This document shows positions 7,583-15,610 of a DNA stretch of 21,809 nt, piece by piece. Every line of letters starts with the position of its first letter. Position 1 is the first letter of the stretch. A program made the position numbers and the translations under genes. Source of the stretch: UBA3818 sp051881895 (GTDB lineage: Bacteria > Bacillota > Clostridia > Oscillospirales > Ruminococcaceae); assembly GCA_051881895.1 (NCBI GenBank), contig JBJEQT010000016.1, positions 1-21,809 on the forward strand, given 5' to 3'. The notes under the pieces were generated by a model that did no database searches, was not told where the DNA came from, and saw only the letters and a program-made list of their open reading frames with translations.

Positions 7583-8598
7583 AGCACGCCAACGTAGCGT
7601 TTTTCGTTCCGCATCTGGGCTGCCCGCATCGATGCAGCTTCTGCGATCAGAGAAATATCAGCGGCAGCGTTTACCCGCCGTCGCCGGATGAGGTTGCAAA
7701 AACCTGCCGTGCCGCGTCGCAAAAGCTGAACGGGCGGGATTTTCCGGCGGAAATTGCCTTTTTCGGCGGCAGTTTTACTGCCATTGAACCGGAACAGATG
7801 CGGTCGCTTTTACAGGCGGCTTACCCGTTTGTAGAAGATGGATCGTTTGACGGCATTCGCGTTTCTACCCGTCCGGACGCCATTGACCCACAGGTTTTGG
7901 CGCTGTTAAAAGCGTATGGCGTCACGACGATCGAGCTGGGCGCACAGAGTATGGATGATGAGGTGCTTTCCCGAAATGGGCGCGGCCATACGGCAAAAGA
8001 TGTAGAGCACGCGTCCGGCCTGATTCGGCAGGCGGGGTTTTCCTTGGGGTTACAGATGATGGTTGGCCTTCCGGGGGAAACGCGGGTTTCCCGCTGCGAA
8101 ACAGCCAAAAAAATCGCCGCGCTGCAGCCGGATTGTGTGCGGCTGTACCCCACGCTGGTGGTAGAAGGCACCGATTTGGCGCGATGGTACCGGCAGGGCA
8201 GTTATACACCGTTGACGGTGGAAGAGGCTGCGGATTTGACCGCTTGGCTGCTGCGCTTTTTTGAGGACAGGAATATCACCGTGATCCGCATCGGGCTGCA
8301 TGCGGAACAATCGCTGGAGCAAAGTTGTATCGCGGGGCCGTTTCATCCTGCGTTTGGAGAAATGGTCTATTCCCGGGTATGGCGAAACCGCCTGCTGGAA
8401 GAACTGGAAAGGGGTAGTTTTTCGGGAAAAAAGCTGGAAATACTGGTCCGTCCCCAAATGCTTTCCAAGGCAGTGGGCCAAAAGCGGGAGAATATTCGCT
8501 GGCTGGCGGCCAAAGGATATGCGGTGGAGATTTTTCCAGATGCGAATTTGCCCGAGAAAGAGCCTTTTTGGATAAAGGAAGTGAAACATTGTATTTAA
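7579..8598 (+). CDS. Radical SAM protein related to the N-terminal half of Elp3
   Basis: The N-terminus carries the 4Fe-4S motif C15-x3-C19-x2-C22 (HLGCPHRCSFCDQRNISG), typical of Elp3-like radical SAM proteins. Further conserved parts are FFGGSFTAIEPEQM, RVSTRPDAID, GVTTIELGAQSMDDEVLSRN and LQMMVGLPGE, which form the radical SAM barrel and S-adenosylmethionine site. At 339 residues there is no GNAT acetyltransferase domain, so it is not a full Elp3 that modifies tRNA wobble uridine. The true substrate is unknown to me. It overlaps rnc by four bases and smc by ten, a placement I recall from other Clostridia. An RNA-modification role would fit this neighbourhood but is inference only. Confidence 0.9.
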   Translation: MKHANVAFFVPHLGCPHRCSFCDQRNISGSVYPPSPDEVAKTCRAASQKLNGRDFPAEIAFFGGSFTAIEPEQMRSLLQAAYPFVEDGSFDGIRVSTRPDAIDPQVLALLKAYGVTTIELGAQSMDDEVLSRNGRGHTAKDVEHASGLIRQAGFSLGLQMMVGLPGETRVSRCETAKKIAALQPDCVRLYPTLVVEGTDLARWYRQGSYTPLTVEEAADLTAWLLRFFEDRNITVIRIGLHAEQSLEQSCIAGPFHPAFGEMVYSRVWRNRLLEELERGSFSGKKLEILVRPQMLSKAVGQKRENIRWLAAKGYAVEIFPDANLPEKEPFWIKEVKHCI

Positions 8599-11500
8599 AA
8601 TATTTGGAAATCAACGGATTTAAGTCTTTTCCGGACCGTGTAAAGCTGGAATTCGGAAAAGGGCTTACGGCAGTAGTAGGCCCAAACGGCAGTGGAAAGA
8701 GCAATATTTCCGACGCGGTGCGTTGGGTCCTGGGCGAACAGTCTTCCAAAACGCTGCGCGGCGATAAAATGGAGGATGTGATTTTCGGCGGAACACAGCT
8801 TCGCCGTCCCATGGGGTTTGCCCAGGTCACGCTGATCATCGGCAATGAAGGGCGGGATTTGCCCATCGATGCCGATGAAATTTCCGTTTCCCGTAAACTG
8901 TACCGCAGTGGGGACAGCGAATACCGGATCAACGATAACGCGGTTCGACTCAAGGACATCCATGAGCTTTTCATGGATACCGGATTGGGACGGGACGGCT
9001 ACTCGATGATCGGGCAGGGAAAAATTGCCGAGATCATCGGGGCAAAGAGTACCCAGCGCCGGGAGATTTTTGAAGAAGCAGCCGGGATTTCCAAATATCG
9101 CTATCGAAAAACCGAAGCGGAGCGAAAACTGGCGCAGACGCAGGAAAACCTGCTGCGCTTAAAAGATATTATGACCGAATTGGAAGACCGTATCGGCCCG
9201 CTGAAAGTCCAGTCAGAAAAGGCAAAGCGTTTCCTGGAATTGGCCGAGCAGCGCAAGCAAATCGAGTTTTCTTTGTGGACGGCGCAGCTTGCTAAAATGA
9301 CGGTTCAGCTGCGGGAACTGGATGATCAGCAGACAGTCGGCCGCTTGGAGCACAAACGGGTCGAAGAGCAATTGGAGCAGCTGAGCTGCCAGATGGAGCA
9401 GCTTTTTTCCGACATGCAGAAAGCTGGCGCACAGATTGAGCAGATCCGCGCCGAAATCGGCGGGCTGGAAGAAGAAATCGCTTCGTCCGATTCCCGTGTC
9501 GCAGTGCTGCATAATGATATTTTGCATAATGAGCGGTCTGCGCAAATGCTGGCCGAAGAACAGAAATCTGCAGCGGATTCCCAGGAGGCTTTTTCCCTGT
9601 ACATAGCGCAGAAAGAAGCGGAGAAATCCGGCCTTTTGCAAAAACAAGCGCAGGCCGACGAGAAAATCAAATCCGCAGAGGAGCAGAACGGGCAATTCCA
9701 GGAGCAGATTTTGCAAATCAGCCGGCAGCTTGCGGAGCAAAAAGAAGAGGAATCCCGCCTGGCGTTCGCGCTTTCGGAGCAAAAGGTATTGGCGGTTACG
9801 CGGCAGAACGCCCTGACGGATGCAAAGGAGCGAATTTCCCTTTTAGAAGAGGGGAAAGATGAAAAAGAACAAAAGCGCCGTTTGATGAAAAAGGAACTGG
9901 ACGAGTGCCGGGAATTTTTGCAGACGCTGGAGGAAACGCTGGAAAGCCTGTCGAATTCCGCCAAAGGCGTGCAGATGAAATTATCTTCCCGACAGGAAAA
10001 AGAGCGGGTGATCCAGGGGGAAAAAGAGCGCCTGGAATTGAAAATCAAAGAGCAGAACCAGCGGGCGGCCTTATTGGAAGAGCTGGAACGGAACATGGAG
10101 GGCTTTGCCCACAGTGTAAAGTATGTGCTGAACCAAAGCCGCAGCGGTGCGATCCGTGGTGTCCATGGAGCACTGTCAAGCCTTTTGCGGGTAGATGCCA
10201 AGTATCTGGTCGCGGTGGAAACGGCGGTAGGCGGCGCCTTGCAGAATATTGTGGTAGATGATGAAACGGTGGCAAAACGCGCCATCGGGATGTTAAAAAA
10301 CAGCGGAGCGGGCCGCGCGACCTTCCTGCCGCTGACTTCGGTAAAAGGAAAACGGCTGAATGTCAACGGATTGGAACGATTTGAAGGCTTTGTTGGAATC
10401 GGCTCCGAACTGGTCGATTTTGATGAGACTTACCGGGGCATTGTGGAATCCGTTTTAGGGCGGATCGCGGTTGTCAGCGATTTAGACGAGGGCGTTCGGA
10501 TGGCAAAACAATACGGCTATCAGTTTCGCATCGTCACGCTGGACGGACAGTTGATCAACGCCGGCGGTTCCATGACCGGTGGCTCTGCCGGAAGAAGCAC
10601 CGGCCTTTTAAGCCGAAAAGGCGAGATCGATGGGCTGAAAAAACAGGCGGAGGCCTATCGGAAAAAATCCGACAGCCTAGACGAGGGGCTGGAAGCGATA
10701 CGCCGGGAAATCTCCCAGCTGGAAGCGCAGTTTATGGGAATCGAGGCAGAAAGAAAAACTGCGTCGGAGGATCAAATCCGATATGGCGCGGAAGAAAAGC
10801 GCCTGCGTACCATGCTGGAGGATTTGCAGGAGGATCAGGAGCGGTCGGATGAGCAGAGGCGCCGGCTGGCCGGACAAATCGAGTCTTTAACCGGGCAATG
10901 TGAAGCGGATGCGGAAAAGCTGGCTGAATTGGAAGCGGCGCTGTTCGATTTTCGCAGCAAGCTGGCGGAACTGGAGCAAAGGGAACAAGAAATCCGGCAG
11001 CAGCGGGAACAGAGCGCCGATGTTTTAAACGGGCTGCAGATGGAAAAAATGGCTGTCGGACAGGAAATCGCGCTTTTGGATCAGGCGATGGAAGAGCAAA
11101 AAAGGCGCCGGGATGACCAGCAGAAACAAATCTCTTCGGTCAAAGAGCAGATCGAGAGCCTATCAGAGCAGAACAGCCGGATTCGGGAAGAAATCGCAGT
11201 GATTGAGCGCGAAAATGCGCAAAAGCGCCAGCAAATCGGGCAGCTGCGGGAACAGATCACAACACAGTCTGCTTTGCGTCTTCAGGTGGAGAGTCAGACC
11301 AATGCCCTTCGCCAAAGTGAAAAAGATATCCTGATACAAAAGGAAAAATATGCCGGCGAGCTTCTGCGGCTGGAGGACAAGAAGGCCGCGGTGCAGAAAG
11401 AATACGATACCATCATCTCCAAAATGTGGGATGAATACGAAACCACCCGGTCGCAGGCAGAGGCAATAGCCCAGCCGGCGCAAGACATCAACCAGGCCAA

Positions 11501-12164
11501 TCGCGCGTTGGGAGAGGTCAAGGGAAAAATCCGCGCACTCGGTACGGTCAATCTGGAAGCGATTGAAGAGTACGAGCAGGTGGCCCAGCGATACGAATTC
11601 ATGAGCGAGCAGATCGGGGATGTGGAGCGTTCCAAGGCGAAATTACAGCAGTTGATCCGGGATTTAACAGCCCAGATGCGGGAATTGTTTACCGATAGCT
11701 TTGAAAAAATCAACCGGCATTTTTCCCAGATCTTTGTGGAATTGTTCGGAGGCGGCAAGGCGCAGCTGAAGCTGACCGAAGGCGAAGATGTACTGGAATC
11801 CGGCATTGAGATTTATGTGCAGCCGCCTGGGAAAATCATCAAAAACCTGGCCGCCCTTTCCGGCGGGGAACAGGCTTTTGTAGCCATTGCCATCTATTTT
11901 GCGATTTTGAAAGTGCGGCCCGCGCCGTTCTGCCTGCTGGATGAGATTGAGGCGGCGTTGGATGATGTGAACGTCAACAAATTTGCGGAATACCTGCAGC
12001 GGCTGAATCAGCAGACGCAGTTTATCGCCATTACCCACCGGCGCGGTACCATGGAACACGCGGATGTTCTGTATGGTGTGACCATGCAGGAGGAGGGCGT
12101 ATCCAAAATTTTGACTCTGGAGGTTTCGGAGATCGAGAACAAATTGGGCATGAAAAATATCTAA
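8589..12164 (+). CDS. smc: Chromosome segregation ATPase SMC
   Basis: SMC forms the ring-shaped condensin core (with ScpA and ScpB) that compacts and separates the chromosome. Residues 31-38 form Walker A (GPNGSGKS), followed by WVLGEQSSKTLRGDKMEDV. Long coiled coils flank a hinge at about residues 515-680, which contains GRATFLPLTSVKGKR and GGSMTGGSAGRSTGLLSRKG. The C-terminal ABC signature is LSGGEQAFVAIAIYFAIL (from ~1090; more often LSGGERAL), with Walker B FCLLDEIEAALDD (D1118, E1119) and ITHRRGTMEHADVLYGVTMQ. I place the start at TTG 8589, five bases after AAAGGAAGTG (8574-8583); this gives 1191 residues and puts Walker A where Bacillus SMC has it. A TTG at 8568 would add seven residues but lacks a good binding site. 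Ten bases overlap the radical SAM gene. Confidence 0.98.
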   Translation: MYLKYLEINGFKSFPDRVKLEFGKGLTAVVGPNGSGKSNISDAVRWVLGEQSSKTLRGDKMEDVIFGGTQLRRPMGFAQVTLIIGNEGRDLPIDADEISVSRKLYRSGDSEYRINDNAVRLKDIHELFMDTGLGRDGYSMIGQGKIAEIIGAKSTQRREIFEEAAGISKYRYRKTEAERKLAQTQENLLRLKDIMTELEDRIGPLKVQSEKAKRFLELAEQRKQIEFSLWTAQLAKMTVQLRELDDQQTVGRLEHKRVEEQLEQLSCQMEQLFSDMQKAGAQIEQIRAEIGGLEEEIASSDSRVAVLHNDILHNERSAQMLAEEQKSAADSQEAFSLYIAQKEAEKSGLLQKQAQADEKIKSAEEQNGQFQEQILQISRQLAEQKEEESRLAFALSEQKVLAVTRQNALTDAKERISLLEEGKDEKEQKRRLMKKELDECREFLQTLEETLESLSNSAKGVQMKLSSRQEKERVIQGEKERLELKIKEQNQRAALLEELERNMEGFAHSVKYVLNQSRSGAIRGVHGALSSLLRVDAKYLVAVETAVGGALQNIVVDDETVAKRAIGMLKNSGAGRATFLPLTSVKGKRLNVNGLERFEGFVGIGSELVDFDETYRGIVESVLGRIAVVSDLDEGVRMAKQYGYQFRIVTLDGQLINAGGSMTGGSAGRSTGLLSRKGEIDGLKKQAEAYRKKSDSLDEGLEAIRREISQLEAQFMGIEAERKTASEDQIRYGAEEKRLRTMLEDLQEDQERSDEQRRRLAGQIESLTGQCEADAEKLAELEAALFDFRSKLAELEQREQEIRQQREQSADVLNGLQMEKMAVGQEIALLDQAMEEQKRRRDDQQKQISSVKEQIESLSEQNSRIREEIAVIERENAQKRQQIGQLREQITTQSALRLQVESQTNALRQSEKDILIQKEKYAGELLRLEDKKAAVQKEYDTIISKMWDEYETTRSQAEAIAQPAQDINQANRALGEVKGKIRALGTVNLEAIEEYEQVAQRYEFMSEQIGDVERSKAKLQQLIRDLTAQMRELFTDSFEKINRHFSQIFVELFGGGKAQLKLTEGEDVLESGIEIYVQPPGKIIKNLAALSGGEQAFVAIAIYFAILKVRPAPFCLLDEIEAALDDVNVNKFAEYLQRLNQQTQFIAITHRRGTMEHADVLYGVTMQEEGVSKILTLEVSEIENKLGMKNI

Positions 12165-12177
12165 AGGGGAAAACCAT

Positions 12178-13104
12178 ATGAGCTTTTTTCAAAAACTGAA
12201 GGCGGGATTGAGCAAGACCAAAGAGGGAATGCTCAAAAATCTGGACGGGCTGTTCGGCGGCCATAAAATCGAGGAAGAATTTTATGAGGAACTGGAAGAA
12301 ATCCTGATTATGAGCGATGTGGGCGCGTCTGTCAGCGATAAGATTGTTTCGCAGCTGCGGGCAAAAGTAAAGGAAACCGGCTGCCGGGATACGGCCGAGG
12401 CGAAGGGACTTTTAAAAGAGATCATCGTCCGGCTGATGCAGGGCGGCGAGGAATTGGATTTATCTACCCGGCCATCGGTGATTCTGGTGATTGGCGTCAA
12501 TGGCGTGGGCAAAACCACGACGATCGGCAAAATGGCCCACGACCTGACGAAAAAAGGCAAGAAAGTGCTGTTGGGCGCTGCGGACACTTTCCGCGCGGCG
12601 GCCATTGATCAGCTGCAGATCTGGGCGGACAGGGCCGGCGTGGATATGGTCAAGCATACCGAGGGAGCGGATCCTGCTGCGGTGGTGTTTGATACTATCA
12701 CCGCGGGGAAGGCCCTGCATGCGGATGTGATTATCTGCGATACGGCCGGGCGGCTGCATAATAAAAAAAATTTGATGGACGAGCTTTCCAAAATCACCCG
12801 GGTGATCGGTCGGGAAGCGCCGGGGTGCGCTACCGAATTTCTGCTGGTGTTGGATGCCACTACCGGGCAAAACGCTTTAAATCAGGCCAAAGAGTTTAAA
12901 AATGCCGCGGGCCTTACCGGCATCGTACTGACCAAGCTGGACGGTACTGCCCGGGGCGGCGTGGTCATCGCCATCAAAGAAGAATTGGGCGTGCCGATTA
13001 AATACATTGGCGTGGGCGAGGGAATCGACGATCTGCAGCCTTTTAACGCCCAGGAATTTGTGGATGCGCTGTTTGAAAAGGATCAAGGCGGGGTGGAAGC
13101 GTGA
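12178..13104 (+). CDS. ftsY: Signal recognition particle receptor FtsY
   Basis: FtsY is the membrane-associated GTPase that receives SRP-ribosome complexes and hands nascent membrane proteins to SecYEG. The NG domain is complete: four-helix N domain (~1-95), P-loop GVNGVGKTT (106-114), DTFRAAA (136-142), DTAGR (188-192) and TKLDGTARGG (252-261), ending in GVGEGIDDLQPFNAQEFVDA. At 308 residues it lacks the long acidic A domain of E. coli FtsY, as is usual in Firmicutes. AAAGGGGA sits seven bases before the ATG. It follows smc by 13 bases, the same order as Bacillus rnc-smc-ftsY. Confidence 0.98.
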   Translation: MSFFQKLKAGLSKTKEGMLKNLDGLFGGHKIEEEFYEELEEILIMSDVGASVSDKIVSQLRAKVKETGCRDTAEAKGLLKEIIVRLMQGGEELDLSTRPSVILVIGVNGVGKTTTIGKMAHDLTKKGKKVLLGAADTFRAAAIDQLQIWADRAGVDMVKHTEGADPAAVVFDTITAGKALHADVIICDTAGRLHNKKNLMDELSKITRVIGREAPGCATEFLLVLDATTGQNALNQAKEFKNAAGLTGIVLTKLDGTARGGVVIAIKEELGVPIKYIGVGEGIDDLQPFNAQEFVDALFEKDQGGVEA

Positions 13105-13694
13105 AATTTGTGATTGCCACCGGAAACGAAGGAAAAGTGCGGGAATTCAAGCGAATTCTGGAGCCGATGGGATTTGAGGTGTCCAGCTTAAAAGAAATGG
13201 GCCTGTCTTTGGATGTGGAGGAAACAGGCGCCACCTTTGCCGAAAACGCCCGCATCAAAGCAAAAGAGGCTTGCCGCCTGACCGGCCTGGCGGCGATTGC
13301 GGATGATTCTGGTCTTTGCGTGGATGCGCTGGGCGGCGGACCGGGCGTCTATTCCGCCCGATACAGCGGCGAAGGGGATGACGGCAACAACCAAAAGCTT
13401 CTGCGGGAGCTGGCCGGTGTTCCGGCAGAAGAAAGGACCGGCCGCTATGTTTGCGCGATCAGTTGTATTTTCCCGGATCAGACGGAATTGACCGCGGAGG
13501 GAACCTGCGAGGGCATGATCGGGTATGCGCTGTCCGGAAACCACGGATTTGGGTATGATCCGCTGTTTTATGTGGGCGACCGCAGCTTTGGCCAATACGG
13601 CGATGAGGAAAAAGACGCTATCAGCCATCGGGGAAAAGCCCTGCGGGCATTCTGTGAAAAATTGAAAGAACGTCAGGCAAAAAACGAGGGATAA
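13101..13694 (+). CDS. rdgB: RdgB/HAM1-type XTP/dITP pyrophosphatase
   Basis: This enzyme hydrolyses non-canonical purine triphosphates (XTP, dITP) to monophosphates and so keeps deaminated bases out of DNA and RNA. The family marks are IATGNEGKVREFKRIL at the N-terminus, ENARIKAKEA (~48-57), the metal-binding ADDSGLCVDAL with D68/D69, GGPGVYSARYSGEG, GFGYDPLF (149-156) and SHRGKAL (175-181). Length (197) is typical. The start is GTG, overlapping the ftsY stop by four bases (GTGA), which implies coupled translation. Confidence 0.96.
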   Translation: MKFVIATGNEGKVREFKRILEPMGFEVSSLKEMGLSLDVEETGATFAENARIKAKEACRLTGLAAIADDSGLCVDALGGGPGVYSARYSGEGDDGNNQKLLRELAGVPAEERTGRYVCAISCIFPDQTELTAEGTCEGMIGYALSGNHGFGYDPLFYVGDRSFGQYGDEEKDAISHRGKALRAFCEKLKERQAKNEG

Positions 13695-13708
13695 ACGGAG
13701 GGAGAACA

Positions 13709-13996
13709 TTGATTACAAGTAAGCAGCGAGCAAAACTGCGTTCCCAGTCCAACGGTCTGGAAACGATTTTTCAAATCGGCAAAGGCGGCATCAGCGACAT
13801 GCTGGTACAGCAGGTGAACGACGCGCTCAAAGCCAGAGAGATGATTAAGCTGCGGGTGCTGGAAAACGCTCCGGTTTTCGCGCGGGAAGCGGCGCAGGAA
13901 TTGTCGGAGAAATGCGGTGCGGAGGTCGTACAGGTGATCGGCACCCGGTTTATTCTGTTTAAGCGCAATCCGCAAAAACCAATCTACGAAATGTAA
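13709..13996 (+). CDS. yhbY: YhbY/CRM-domain RNA-binding protein
   Basis: This 95-residue protein is a single CRM domain, a fold that binds pre-50S rRNA. Family features include ITSKQRAKLRSQSNGLETIF, then the IGKGGISDMLVQQVNDALKA loop and REMIKLRVLENA, followed by GTRFILFKRNP near the end. The start is TTG, preceded by GGAGGGAG (13697-13704) with good spacing; no ATG fits. Its neighbours yqeG, nadD, yqeK and rsfS are the same set found around yhbY (yqeI) in Bacillus, which supports a role in ribosome assembly. Confidence 0.94.
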   Translation: MITSKQRAKLRSQSNGLETIFQIGKGGISDMLVQQVNDALKAREMIKLRVLENAPVFAREAAQELSEKCGAEVVQVIGTRFILFKRNPQKPIYEM

Positions 13997-14008
13997 GGAG
14001 CGGCAGGC

Positions 14009-14638
14009 ATGGAAAAGCTGGGCGTTTTCGGCGGAACTTTCAATCCGATACACAATGGGCATCTTTCCTTATGCACCCAACTTTCCAACGAGCTGCAGAT
14101 TCCCAGGGTGCTGCTGATCCCCACTGCCGTTCCACCGCATAAACAGGCGCCCGACTTGGCAGACGGCGCGCACCGCCTTGCCATGTGCAGCCTGGCGGCC
14201 CAGGCGGACCCGCGGTTTTTAGCTTGCGATTTGGAGCTGCGCCGATCCGGCAGCAGCTACACAGTGGAGACTTTGCGGGAACTGGAAACACTTTATCCGG
14301 ACACGAAAATCTATCTTTTTATGGGAACGGATATGTTTTTAACGGTGCAGAACTGGTACTGTGCGCAAGAGATTTTCCGCCGGGCGGTTCTGGTTGCCGG
14401 CGCACGGCAAAAGGGAGAGGAAGAAAAGCTGAGAGATCATCTTTCCTATTTGCAAAAAAAAGGCGCCGAGGGCAGGGTGGTCTGCTGCGACGTTGTGGAA
14501 ATTTCCTCCACGCAGATTCGTGCTGCCCGCAGGCAGGGGCTGTCTTTGGCTGGCATGGTGCCTTTAGCCGTGGAAGAGTATATCGAAGAAAAGAAATTGT
14601 ATCTGCCGAAGGAGGGGCGTGCGGATGGAATCGGTTGA
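14009..14638 (+). CDS. nadD: Nicotinate-nucleotide adenylyltransferase
   Basis: NadD joins ATP and nicotinate mononucleotide to give deamido-NAD, a central step of NAD synthesis. The nucleotidyltransferase motif GGTFNPIHNGH (residues 8-18) carries the two catalytic histidines, and ISSTQIRA (165-172) is the C-terminal ATP-binding motif; FMGTDMF (~104-110) and the VPPHK loop also fit. Length (209) is usual. AAGGAG lies eight bases before the ATG. Its end overlaps the start of yqeK. Confidence 0.96.
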   Translation: MEKLGVFGGTFNPIHNGHLSLCTQLSNELQIPRVLLIPTAVPPHKQAPDLADGAHRLAMCSLAAQADPRFLACDLELRRSGSSYTVETLRELETLYPDTKIYLFMGTDMFLTVQNWYCAQEIFRRAVLVAGARQKGEEEKLRDHLSYLQKKGAEGRVVCCDVVEISSTQIRAARRQGLSLAGMVPLAVEEYIEEKKLYLPKEGRADGIG

Positions 14639-15227
14639 GCAGGTGAAAATAAGAATAGAACGGCTGCTCAAGCCGGACCGGCTGGCCCATTCCTACGGTG
14701 TTGCCGGAGAAGCGCGCCGGTTGGCTGCCCAGTATGGGGCGGATCCGGACAAAGCGTATTACGCGGGACTTTGCCATGATATTTGCAAAAATATGACGCC
14801 GGAAGAACAGTTGCAATGGATAAAAAGGTCTGCTATAATCTTGGATGGTGCTTTTTACCTTCAGCCTCCGATTTGGCACGGCTTTGCCGCGGCCCAGTAT
14901 CTGCGGGAAGAAATGGGCGTGGAGGATGAAGAGATTTTGCAGGCGGTCCGGTATCATACAACCGGAAGAGCAGGTATGTCTTTATTGGAACAGATTATAT
15001 TTACCGCTGATTTGACCGAGCCGGGACGGGATTATCCGGATGTGGAAACGGTCCGTACCCTGGCCGGACGGTCGCTGGAACAGGCGGTTCTTTATATTTT
15101 GCGGTACACCATGGGGAAATTGTTGGTGAACGGCGGACCGATTTGCCGGGACGCGTGGGAAGCGTATAACCAGCTGGTGACAGCGCAGAAAAAGGAAAAA
15201 ACCTCTGAAAAAGGAGTAACAATATGA
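14625..15227 (+). CDS. yqeK: HD-domain protein YqeK, likely symmetrical Ap4A hydrolase
   Basis: YqeK-type proteins are iron-dependent HD hydrolases that split diadenosine tetraphosphate into two ADP. The HD metal-binding pattern is visible: H22 in LAHSYGVAGEARRLA, H51-D52 in YAGLCHDICKNM, a His in IWHGFAAA, and a distal Asp in FTADLTEPGRDYP, with RYHTTGRAGMS between. I choose the ATG at 14625, nine bases after AAGGAGG; a GTG at 14619 would stand only three bases from it. This gives 200 residues and a 14-base overlap with nadD. Placement between nadD and rsfS is the classic Firmicute order. A LytR/LCP gene that often sits here in Clostridia is absent. Confidence 0.93.
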   Translation: MESVEQVKIRIERLLKPDRLAHSYGVAGEARRLAAQYGADPDKAYYAGLCHDICKNMTPEEQLQWIKRSAIILDGAFYLQPPIWHGFAAAQYLREEMGVEDEEILQAVRYHTTGRAGMSLLEQIIFTADLTEPGRDYPDVETVRTLAGRSLEQAVLYILRYTMGKLLVNGGPICRDAWEAYNQLVTAQKKEKTSEKGVTI

Positions 15228-15580
15228 ACTCTTTAGAGTTGACTTATGAAATCGCAAAACTTTTGGACAGCAAAAAAGGCGAGGATATCAAGGCGATCAA
15301 AGTAAAGGAATTGACTTCGATCAGCGATTATTTTGTCATTGCCAGCGGCGCTAACGTACCGCAGGTCAAAGCCATGTCCGACGAAGTGGAGGAAAAACTC
15401 TCCAAGCTGGGCCTGGAGCCGAAGCGGATCGAAGGGTATCAAACCGCCTCTTGGATTTTGCTGGACTATTATGATGTGATCGTGCACATTTTTCTCAAAG
15501 AAACACGGGATTTTTACTCGCTGGAGCGCCTTTGGTCCGACGCGCATCAGGTGGATCTCTCCGGTGTTTTGACGGACTGA
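15224..15580 (+). CDS. rsfS: Ribosomal silencing factor RsfS
   Basis: RsfS binds uL14 on the 50S subunit and blocks joining with 30S, lowering translation in poor nutrient conditions or aiding subunit maturation. The 118-residue protein is the single conserved domain: IKVKELTSISDYFVIASG (~25-42), then RIEGYQTASWILLDYYDVIV and HIFLKETRDFYSLERLWSDA. AAGGAG stands seven bases before the ATG, and the start overlaps the yqeK stop by four bases. Confidence 0.96.
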   Translation: MNSLELTYEIAKLLDSKKGEDIKAIKVKELTSISDYFVIASGANVPQVKAMSDEVEEKLSKLGLEPKRIEGYQTASWILLDYYDVIVHIFLKETRDFYSLERLWSDAHQVDLSGVLTD

Positions 15581-15610
15581 TTTTGATCGACACTGTCAGG
15601 AGGGTTTACA

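Noticed and set aside
9326..10366. A 346-codon minus-strand frame within smc
   Set aside because: Its Ser/Cys/Phe-rich composition is the expected antisense of Glu/Gln/Lys coiled-coil codons; the + strand smc frame is fully conserved.
15581..15610. T-box or other leader for leuS
   Set aside because: The gap from rsfS is only 30 bases, far too short for a T-box element, and holds just the ribosome binding site.
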